A DNA stretch of 22,801 nucleotides from CAZJFH01 sp964545205 (lineage in GTDB: Bacteria; Pseudomonadota; Alphaproteobacteria; Rhodospirillales; Magnetospirillaceae), in the NCBI GenBank assembly GCA_964545205.1, contig CAZJFH010000077.1, positions 1 through 22,801 of the forward strand. The letters are read 5' to 3'. A program made the translations under genes and the position numbers. A model generated the notes under the pieces. It was given only the letters and a program-made list of their open reading frames with translations. It had not been told where the DNA came from and ran no database searches. Positions 15,575-20,988 of the stretch are shown here, piece by piece (position 1 is the stretch's first letter; every line of letters starts with the position of its first letter).

Positions 15575-16978
15575 CTAGACCACCTTGCCCGGGTTCATGA
15601 TCCCCTGCGGATCGAAGGCGCGCTTGACCCGCCGCATCAGCTCGATCTCCAGCGGGCTCTTGTAGCGGGTGATCTCGTCGCGCTTGAGGCGGCCGACGCC
15701 GTGCTCGGCGCTGATCGAGCCGCGCATGGCGGCGACGATGTCGTGGACGACGCGGTTCATCTCACCCCAGCGCGCCAGATAGGCCTGCTTGTCCATGCCC
15801 GGCGGCTGGCTGAGGTTGAAGTGGATGTTGCCGTCGCCGACATGGCCGAAGGCGACGACGCGCACGCCGGGCAGCGCCCGGGTCACGGCGGCGGTGGCGG
15901 CGTCGATGAAGGCGGGGACCTCCGAGACCGGCACGGCGACGTCGTGCTTGATGCTGCCGCCCTCGCGCTTCTGCGCCTCGGGCACCGATTCGCGGATCTT
16001 CCAGAGCTGGGCGCGTCGTTCCAGGCTGTCGGCCAGCACCGCGTCGGCGAGGATGCCGTCCTCGAACGCCTCGGCGAGCATGCCTTCCAGCGCCGCGCGC
16101 AGCTCGCCGCCCTGGCGCGACGAGGCGAGCTCGATCAGCACGTACCACGGATGCGGCGCCGCGAAGGGGTCGACGACGCCGGCGACGTGGCGGCAGCCGA
16201 ACTCCAGGCCGATGCGCGGGATCAGCTCGCAGGCGGTGACCGCGTCGCCCGACGCCGTGCGCGCGCGCGACAGCAGCGCCAGCACCTCGTCGAGGCTGGT
16301 CACCGCCACCAGCGCCGTCTGCACGTCGGTGGGGCGCGGATAGAGCTTGAGCACCGCGGCGGTGATGATGCCCAGCGTGCCCTCCGAGCCGATGAACAGG
16401 TCCTTGAGGTCGTAGCCGGTGTTGTCCTTGCGCAGGATGCGCAGCCCGTCCCAGACCTCGCCGTCGGGCAGCACGACCTCGAGGCCCAGGGCCTGCTCGC
16501 GGGCGTTGCCGTAGCGCAGCACGTTGACGCCGCCGGCATTGGTCGCCAGGTTGCCGCCGATCTGGCACGAGCCCTCGGCGGCCAGGCTCAACGGGAACAG
16601 GCAGCCGGCCTCGGCCGCCTTGTCCTGGATGGTCTGCAGCACGCAGCCGGCCTCGACGGTGATGGTGTAGTTGAGCGGGTCGAAGGCGCGGATGCGGTTC
16701 ATGCGCTCCAGGCTGACCACCAGCTCGCCGCCATGCTCGAACGGCACGCCGCCACCGACCAGGCCGGTGCGGCCGCCCTGCGGCACGAGGCCGACGCCGG
16801 CCTCGGCGCACAGGCGCACCACCGCGGCGACCTCTGCGGTGCTGGCCGGCCGCGCGACGGCCAGGGCGGCGCCGCGATAGAGCCCGCGCTCCTCGACCAG
16901 ATACGGCTCCATGGCGTCGGCGGCGACGATCCCCGACGGGCCCAGAATCTGCTGCAGACGATCGAGGAATTCGGTCAT
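15575..16978 (-). CDS. FAD-linked oxidase, D-2-hydroxyacid dehydrogenase (GlcD/D2HGDH/D-LDH) family
   Basis: A 467-residue flavoprotein of the VAO/PCMH family. The FAD-binding domain (about 38-215) shows QGGRTGLVGGGVP (67-79), GSCQIGGNLATNAGGVNVLRYG (136 onward) and FIGSEGTLGIIT (195-206). The C-terminal cap domain has GHVGDGNIHFN (378-388), whose histidines bind the divalent metal in relatives, and SAEHGVGRLK (423-432). Members oxidise D-2-hydroxyacids (D-lactate, D-2-hydroxyglutarate, glycolate) to 2-oxoacids; the substrate is not determined here. The ATG at 16978 lies 17 bases after the MocR-type gene and lacks a clear ribosome site; a GTG at 16999 overlapping the regulator's TGA is an alternative that would couple the two. 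Co-transcription with the regulator is likely. Confidence 0.9.
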   Translation of the reverse strand: MTEFLDRLQQILGPSGIVAADAMEPYLVEERGLYRGAALAVARPASTAEVAAVVRLCAEAGVGLVPQGGRTGLVGGGVPFEHGGELVVSLERMNRIRAFDPLNYTITVEAGCVLQTIQDKAAEAGCLFPLSLAAEGSCQIGGNLATNAGGVNVLRYGNAREQALGLEVVLPDGEVWDGLRILRKDNTGYDLKDLFIGSEGTLGIITAAVLKLYPRPTDVQTALVAVTSLDEVLALLSRARTASGDAVTACELIPRIGLEFGCRHVAGVVDPFAAPHPWYVLIELASSRQGGELRAALEGMLAEAFEDGILADAVLADSLERRAQLWKIRESVPEAQKREGGSIKHDVAVPVSEVPAFIDAATAAVTRALPGVRVVAFGHVGDGNIHFNLSQPPGMDKQAYLARWGEMNRVVHDIVAAMRGSISAEHGVGRLKRDEITRYKSPLEIELMRRVKRAFDPQGIMNPGKVV

Positions 16979-16995
16979 CGGCGCAGTGTACACGC

Positions 16996-18393
16996 TCACA
17001 CGGTGGCGCTCCAGTTGTCGGGCGAGACCCGCAGCATGCCGGCGAGGATGCGCAGGCCGCGGCGCAGTTCGTCCCGGTCGGTCGGGGCCGAGATGCTGAC
17101 CCGCACCGCCTCGTAGCGCGGCCGCGCGGCGGCGAAGGCCGAGCCGCTGGCCACCAGCACCCCGTTCGAGCGCGCGTCGGCGGCGAAGTCGTCGGCCTTC
17201 CAGTCGTCGGGCATCCGCAGCCACAGGTTCAGCGACACCTCGGCCGGGCAGGTGTCGGCGCCCAGCATGGCCCGGGCGATGCGGGTGCGCGCCGCCGCCT
17301 CGGCGCGCTGGCGCTCGGCGCAGGCCTGGGCGGTGCCGTCCTCGATCAGCACGGCGGCGATCTCGGACATCACCGGCGGCACCATCAGCGTCGTCGTGGT
17401 CACGCCGCGGGCGAGCCGCCCGACGAAGCCCTCCGGCGCCGCCAGGTAGCCGATGCGCAGGCCCGGGGCGATGCTCTTGGACAGCGAGGTCAGATGCACG
17501 GTGCGTTCGGGAATCAGCGTCGCGATCGCCGGCGGGCCGTCCGGCAGCAGGAAGGCGTCGACGCAGTCCTCGATCACCGTCAGGTCGTGGCGCCGGGCCA
17601 GCGCCGCCAGCGCCTCGCGCCGGGCGCGCGACAGCGTCGTCGCGGTCGGGTTCTGGACGGTCGGGTTGGTGTAGAGCACCCGGCCGCCGGTGGCGGCGAC
17701 GGCGCGTTCGACCGCGTCCGGGATCACGCCTTCGCCGTCCATGGCCACCGGCGCCAGCTCGCGGCCGAGCAGGGCGGCGGCGGTCTTGAGGCCGGGATAG
17801 CAGAATTCCTCGACCAGCAGCGTGTCGCCGGGCCGCGACAGCGCGGCGATGACCGCGACGATGCCCTGCTGGCCGCTGGCGGTGACGACGACGCGCTCCG
17901 GCGGCACCTCGACGCCCTCCAGCGCCAGCCACCGGCTGCCGGCGGCGCGATGGCGCAGCGGCGCCGCGTCGAGGTGATAGCCGAGCAGGGCGGCGAGGTC
18001 GGCGCGGTCGGCCACCGCGCGCATCGCGGCGGCGATCTCGCCGGCGCCCTGGTCGCCCGACGGCAGGTTGGTCGCCATGTTGATCAGCCCGCCGTCGACG
18101 CCCTTCCACGACCACGCGAAGTAGTCGGCCTGGGTCGGCCCGCCGCCGCCGGGATCGCGCACGAAGGTGCCGCGCCCGACCTCGCCCGAGACCAGGCCCA
18201 GGCGCTCGGCCTCGGCATAGGCGCGGGCGACGGTGCCGACGGTGACCTTCAGCCGCCAGGCGAGGTCGCGGTGGGTGGGCAGCCGCGCGCCGGGCGCCAG
18301 ACGGCCGGCGCGCAGGTCCTCGGCCAAGGCGTCGACGATGGCGCGGTAGCGGGGGCCGGAGCGGCCGGCGAGATCGGGGAGCCAATTTGACAT
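16996..18393 (-). CDS. MocR-type (GntR family) regulator with aminotransferase-like domain
   Basis: A 465-residue PLP-dependent transcription factor. Residues about 12-76 form a GntR winged helix-turn-helix (RLPTHRDLAWRLKVTVGTVARAY, GRGTFVRD). Residues about 90-460 are a fold-type I aminotransferase domain with VVTASGQQGI, TNPTVQNPT (242-250), EDCVDAF and the PLP lysine K306 in LTSLSKSIAPGLRIGYL. MocR regulators sense PLP-linked amino acids or B6 compounds and bind direct repeats. The start at 18393 sits within a repeat; 34 further upstream residues are possible in frame but contain cysteines and no family motif. It is divergent from the SnoaL-DUF1127 gene, with two direct repeats between, and leads straight into the FAD-oxidase gene, its most likely targets. 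Relation to pdxA is not indicated. Confidence 0.92.
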   Translation of the reverse strand: MSNWLPDLAGRSGPRYRAIVDALAEDLRAGRLAPGARLPTHRDLAWRLKVTVGTVARAYAEAERLGLVSGEVGRGTFVRDPGGGGPTQADYFAWSWKGVDGGLINMATNLPSGDQGAGEIAAAMRAVADRADLAALLGYHLDAAPLRHRAAGSRWLALEGVEVPPERVVVTASGQQGIVAVIAALSRPGDTLLVEEFCYPGLKTAAALLGRELAPVAMDGEGVIPDAVERAVAATGGRVLYTNPTVQNPTATTLSRARREALAALARRHDLTVIEDCVDAFLLPDGPPAIATLIPERTVHLTSLSKSIAPGLRIGYLAAPEGFVGRLARGVTTTTLMVPPVMSEIAAVLIEDGTAQACAERQRAEAAARTRIARAMLGADTCPAEVSLNLWLRMPDDWKADDFAADARSNGVLVASGSAFAAARPRYEAVRVSISAPTDRDELRRGLRILAGMLRVSPDNWSATV

Positions 18394-18444
18394 GGTGTCA
18401 ATGTAGCGATTGATTCCATCCCCGCACAAGAGGATCGTGTCAAT
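18392..18444. promoter_or_regulatory. Paired direct repeats, candidate MocR operator
   Basis: AT(G/C)GTGTCAAT occurs at 18392-18402 and again at 18434-18444, ten of eleven bases identical, 42 bases apart (four helical turns) and in the same orientation. The pair lies in the 80-base divergent region between the MocR-type and SnoaL-DUF1127 genes; the first copy covers the MocR start codon. On the minus strand the second copy contains a perfect -35 (TTGACA, 18443-18438), although the -10 partner is poor. Well-studied MocR proteins bind paired direct repeats in their own divergent promoters, which fits well. Confidence 0.55.
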
Positions 18445-18473
18445 CCCAGTCATTTGCACCAGAGGGGGACAGC

Positions 18474-19022
18474 ATGCCGAGCAGTCAATGCTCACAGTCG
18501 CTCCCCCGGTTCGCCGGGGAGTGGATCGAGGCCTGGAACAGCGGCGACGTCGACCGCATCGTGGCGCATTACGCCGCGGACGTCCGTTTCCGCTCGCCGG
18601 CGCTCAAGGCGCTCGCCGCCGACGGCACGCTCACCGGACGCGACGCCTTCGCGGCGCATGTCCGCGCCGGCCTGTCGACCCGCCGCAATTTCGATTACCG
18701 CCTGCTGGCGGTGGCCGAGGGGGTGGAGCACGCCACCATCATCTATCGCGGTCCCGGCAGCCGGCTGGTCTGCGAGACCGTGCGCCTGAACGGCGACGGC
18801 CGCATCGTCGAGGCCGACGTGCAATGGGCGGAGCCGGGGCCGTCGCTGCGCCGCCTGCTCGGCCAGGCGCTGATGCGGGGCTTCGACCGTCTGGCCGACT
18901 GGCTCGAGCGCGGGCGCTCGCGCCGCGCGCTGGCCGGGCTCGACCACCGCATGCTCAAGGACATCGGCCTCAGCCGCGCCGACGCGCTGGCCGAGGCGGA
19001 AAAGCCGTTCTGGCGGCGGTGA
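18474..19022 (+). CDS. SnoaL/NTF2-like domain fused to C-terminal DUF1127
   Basis: A 182-residue cytoplasmic protein with two parts. Residues about 10-118 look like a SnoaL-type NTF2 fold (FAGEWIEAWNSGDVDRIVAHYAADVRFRSP, then a central GRDAFAAHVRAGL and a terminal WAEPG), a cone-shaped domain used as small enzyme or ligand pocket. Residues about 135-182 are a DUF1127 (YjiS-like) segment: RRALAGLDHRMLKDIGLSRA followed by EKPFWRR. DUF1127 is normally a small arginine-rich protein of 45-100 residues linked in alphaproteobacteria to RNA turnover and phosphate or stress responses. The ATG at 18474 has GAGGGGG 5 bases upstream. Function unknown; it is divergent from, and possibly regulated by, the MocR-type gene. 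Its stop abuts the stop of the convergent tsaC gene. Confidence 0.85.
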   Translation: MPSSQCSQSLPRFAGEWIEAWNSGDVDRIVAHYAADVRFRSPALKALAADGTLTGRDAFAAHVRAGLSTRRNFDYRLLAVAEGVEHATIIYRGPGSRLVCETVRLNGDGRIVEADVQWAEPGPSLRRLLGQALMRGFDRLADWLERGRSRRALAGLDHRMLKDIGLSRADALAEAEKPFWRR

Positions 19023-19961
19023 TCAGGGCCGCGGCGCGGCGGCGCGGCGCAGGCGGTCGTTGATCGCCGCGCCGAGACCGCTTTCGGGCACCGGCGCCAC
19101 GGCGATGCCGCCGAATTGCGGCCGGTCGAGGGCGCGCAGCATCGCGAACAGGTTGGCCGCCGCCTCGACCGGATCGCCGGCCTCGCTCAGGTTCAGGGTG
19201 GCGCCGGGGCAGGGGCCGAAGCCGAGCAGCGCCTCGCCGGGCGCCGCTTCGGTGGCGTTCAGGCGCACCGGCAGGCCGGGGGCGTAGTGGCTCTCCAGCA
19301 TGCCGGGCGCCTTGACCGGGCCGGCCGCCGCCAGCTCGACCGGCCCCAGCAGCTCTTCGAGCGCCTCGCGGGCGACGCCGCCGGGGCGCAGCAGCGCCGG
19401 CCGGGCGCCGGACAGGTCGAGGATGGTCGATTCGATGCCGACCCGGCAGGCGCCGCCGTCCAGGATCAGGTCGACGGCGTCGCCCAGCGATTCGGCGACG
19501 TGCTCGGCCCGCGTCGGGCTGACGGCGCCGGAGCGGTTGGCGCTCGGCGCGGCGATCGGCCGGCCGGCGGCGCGCAGCAGCGCCTGCGCCACCGGATGCT
19601 CGGGCACCCGCAGCGCCACCGTGTCGAGGCCGGCGGTCGCCAGCAGCGAGACCGGACCCTGGGGCAGGCGCGGCAGCACCAGCGTCAGCGGTCCCGGCCA
19701 GAACCGCGCCGCCACCGCGCGGGCGCGGTCGTCGAAGACCGCCAGCGCCGCGGCGGCCTCGGGATCGGCGAGGTGGGCGATCAGCGGATTGAACCGCGGC
19801 CGCCGCTTGGCCTCGAAGATGCGCGCCACCGCGCGGTCGTCGGTGGCGTCGGCGCCGAGGCCGTAGACCGTCTCGGTCGGGAACGCGACCAGGCGGCCGG
19901 CGCGCAGCAGGGCGGCGGCTTCGGCGATCGAGTCCTCTGAGGCGGGCAGGATGCGGCTCAT
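19023..19961 (-). CDS. tsaC: L-threonylcarbamoyladenylate synthase, Sua5 type
   Basis: Makes threonylcarbamoyl-AMP from threonine, bicarbonate and ATP, the first step of the t6A37 modification of ANN-decoding tRNAs. At 312 residues it is the long Sua5 form: a YrdC domain (about 10-190) with PTETVYGLGADA (28-39), KRRPRFNPL (52-60) and SANRSGAVSPT (140-150), then a C-terminal SUA5 domain (about 195-312) containing LRPGGV and the linker PGMLESHYAP that closes over the active site. The ATG at 19961 lacks a ribosome site and is preceded 9 bases away by TATAAC, so the message may be nearly leaderless. Its upstream open frame to 20108 runs through a terminator hairpin and is not real coding. Confidence 0.95.
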   Translation of the reverse strand: MSRILPASEDSIAEAAALLRAGRLVAFPTETVYGLGADATDDRAVARIFEAKRRPRFNPLIAHLADPEAAAALAVFDDRARAVAARFWPGPLTLVLPRLPQGPVSLLATAGLDTVALRVPEHPVAQALLRAAGRPIAAPSANRSGAVSPTRAEHVAESLGDAVDLILDGGACRVGIESTILDLSGARPALLRPGGVAREALEELLGPVELAAAGPVKAPGMLESHYAPGLPVRLNATEAAPGEALLGFGPCPGATLNLSEAGDPVEAAANLFAMLRALDRPQFGGIAVAPVPESGLGAAINDRLRRAAAPRP

Positions 19962-19970
19962 GGCGGCGGA

Positions 19971-19976
19971 GTTATA
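19971..19976 (-). promoter_or_regulatory. -10 element of tsaC
   Basis: TATAAC on the minus strand ends 9 bases upstream of the tsaC ATG. The expected transcription start is one to three bases before the start codon. The -35 region is GC-rich and poor. It repeats the arrangement seen at lptF. Confidence 0.45.
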
Positions 19977-20010
19977 GCGCGGCGCCGGCCGCGGCGGAAG
20001 CGGCTCGCCG

Positions 20011-20048
20011 AAAAACAGGAGGGCCCTCCGCACCGGGGAGGGCCCTCG
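20011..20048 (-). terminator. Strong intrinsic terminator (minus strand)
   Basis: Arms 20019-20029 and 20037-20047 form a perfect 11-bp GC-rich stem with a 7-base loop. On the minus strand it is followed by CTGTTTTTCGG, a five-U tract. On the plus strand there is no T-run, so the direction is clear. No protein gene ends here: the nearest minus-strand gene begins downstream (tsaC), so it must end a short transcript that starts in the intergenic region. Confidence 0.85.
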
Positions 20049-20161
20049 TCTCTGCTTCAAGCTGGTCGGACCGATCCCCGCGGGAATTTCGGCCCGGAGC
20101 CACGTCACCGTAAGTGCGATACGGCGGCGATCACGGTGTTCGGGCGGATCGCCCTATCACC
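20011..20161 (-). ncRNA. Candidate small RNA A, about 150 nt
   Basis: Inferred from a promoter (-35 TTGCCC, 17-base spacer, -10 TATTAT at 20196-20168) placed about 110 bases before a strong intrinsic terminator, with no reading frame of note between. The predicted transcript folds well by eye: a 5' stem GGTG/CACC enclosing GGGCG/CGCCC (about 20161-20135), CCGTA-N7-TACGG (20108-20124), an 8-bp stem with one G-U pair bounding a GC core (20067-20096), then the terminator. It does not match tRNA, tmRNA, SRP RNA or 6S features that I can recognise. Target unknown. Confidence 0.55.
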
Positions 20162-20167
20162 GAAATC

Positions 20168-20196
20168 ATAATACCCCCGGCCGGTTCCGCGGGCAA
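20168..20196 (-). promoter_or_regulatory. Sigma-70-type promoter for candidate small RNA A
   Basis: On the minus strand TTGCCC (20196-20191) and TATTAT (20173-20168) are separated by exactly 17 bases, matching consensus at four of six and five of six positions. The expected transcription start is near 20161. A 12-codon ATG frame overlaps the -10 itself and so lies mostly upstream of the start; it is not regarded as coding. Confidence 0.6.
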
Positions 20197-20277
20197 TCGA
20201 AGCCGACTGCGTCGCGGTGTCGCAGGGCGGCCGCGGTGTGCGGCGCACACGTCGCGGGAGCCCGGAAAATGGGCGAG

Positions 20278-20308
20278 AAAAAGCCCCGGCGCCTGGAAAC
20301 GCCGGGGC
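20278..20308 (-). terminator. Second strong intrinsic terminator (minus strand)
   Basis: GCCCCGGCG (20283-20291) pairs perfectly with CGCCGGGGC (20300-20308) around an 8-base loop. On the minus strand the stem is followed directly by TTTTTCTC; on the plus strand by GAGTTGG. Direction is therefore minus. As with the first terminator, no protein-coding gene ends here. Confidence 0.85.
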
Positions 20309-20334
20309 GAGTTGGGAGGTAACTTACCGAAACG
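20278..20334 (-). ncRNA. Candidate small RNA B, about 57 nt, with anti-Shine-Dalgarno tract
   Basis: Inferred transcript between a -10-like GATATT (20346-20341) with a Crp/Fnr-type box 41.5 bases upstream of the expected start, and the intrinsic terminator at 20278-20308. Its unpaired 5' part carries ACCTCCC (20320-20314), complementary to Shine-Dalgarno sequences and a common seed in bacterial small RNAs, partly inside a GGTAA-c-TTACC palindrome (20318-20328). It is short but complete: seed, Rho-independent end, regulated-looking promoter. No open frame. The identity and targets are unknown. Confidence 0.45.
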
Positions 20335-20340
20335 CGGCGC

Positions 20341-20346
20341 AATATC
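20341..20346 (-). promoter_or_regulatory. Possible -10 element for candidate small RNA B
   Basis: GATATT on the minus strand matches TATAAT at four of six positions. With a start near 20334 it places the Fnr-type box centre at -41.5, the class II activator position, which would compensate for the missing -35. Confidence 0.35.
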
Positions 20347-20368
20347 GCCCTGTTGCGGTGCACGCACT

Positions 20369-20382
20369 TTGATTTTGGTCAA
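20369..20382. promoter_or_regulatory. Fnr/FixK-type box
   Basis: TTGATTTTGGTCAA has the TTGA-N6-TCAA symmetry recognised by Fnr/FixK proteins and differs from TTGAT-N4-ATCAA by one base. It lies between the candidate small RNA B (centre about -41.5) and the cheW promoter (centre about -84.5), so it could act in either direction. Confidence 0.5.
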
Positions 20383-20423
20383 ATCTTCACGAGCCGTTCG
20401 TATCGTAGCCTCGCCCAGCACGC

Positions 20424-20453
20424 TTGGACGCGGCGTGCCGGATCGACTATCAT
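20424..20453 (+). promoter_or_regulatory. Promoter of the cheW-cheR-cheW operon
   Basis: TTGGAC (20424-20429) and TATCAT (20448-20453) are 18 bases apart; the -10 matches five of six consensus positions. The start would be near 20460, leaving about 30 bases of leader with the ribosome site at 20476-20484. The ATG at 20452 lies inside this -10 and therefore cannot be the cheW start. Confidence 0.5.
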
Positions 20454-20496
20454 GGCGCGCCCGCTCGGCGGGCTCGGGGGAGGGATTTTCTTGACG

Positions 20497-20988
20497 ATGG
20501 GGTCCGACCGTACCGCGCTGGTCGTGTTCGACATCGGCGGCCGCCGCTGTGCGCTGCCGGCGGCGGCGGTGCGCGAGGTCGTCCACTACCCCGAGCTGTC
20601 GCGGCCGCCGGGCATGCCTGGCATCCTGGAAGGATTCCTGAACTACGGCGGCAGCGTGCTGCCGGTGGTGCGGCTCGGGCGCCTGTTCGGCGGCGCGGCG
20701 GAGCCGCCGGGCCTCTACGCGCCGATCCTGGTTCTGCGGGGCTCGCCGGTGGCGCTGCTGGTCGGGGCGGTCCGGGCGGTCGCGGAAATCCAGGACGGAT
20801 CGCTGCTGCCGGTCGAGGGCGAGGCCGTGTTCAACGACTGCCTCGCCGGGCAGGCCGAGATCGGCGGCGAGCCGGTGCACGTCCTGCTGGCCGAGCGCCT
20901 GCTGCTGGCCCAGGAGCGCCGGCGCCTCGACGAACTGGCGGCCCAGGTCGCCGAGCGGCTGACCGGGCTGGAAGGCGGGGCCGCATGA
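20497..20988 (+). CDS. cheW: Chemotaxis adaptor CheW (first copy, WspB-like)
   Basis: A 163-residue CheW-domain adaptor that bridges receptors and the CheA kinase. The domain fills most of the protein: ALVVFDIGGRRCALPAAAVREVV at the start, GILEGFLNYGGSVLPVVRLGRLF (42-64) and a final helix rich in Leu/Arg/Glu from about 125. The NYGG (instead of NLRG) version resembles the CheW of Wsp-type operons. The strong GGGGGAGGG at 20476-20484 is 6 bases from a TTG at 20491 and 12 bases from the ATG at 20497; I give the ATG, but TTG would add only two residues and has better spacing. The stop overlaps cheR by 4 bases (ATGA). Confidence 0.9.
   Translation: MGSDRTALVVFDIGGRRCALPAAAVREVVHYPELSRPPGMPGILEGFLNYGGSVLPVVRLGRLFGGAAEPPGLYAPILVLRGSPVALLVGAVRAVAEIQDGSLLPVEGEAVFNDCLAGQAEIGGEPVHVLLAERLLLAQERRRLDELAAQVAERLTGLEGGAA

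Noticed and set aside
14222..17116. Plus-strand open frame of 964 codons
   Set aside because: Antisense to the acyl-CoA dehydrogenase and FAD-oxidase genes, low complexity, no recognisable domain.
20131..20169. Twelve-codon minus-strand ATG frame in the small RNA A region
   Set aside because: Its ATG overlaps the -10 element and precedes the expected transcription start; no ribosome site is present.
20353..20496. Upstream starts for the first cheW, including ATG at 20452
   Set aside because: The ATG at 20452 lies inside the predicted -10, the extra residues are not CheW-like, and the ribosome site is further downstream.
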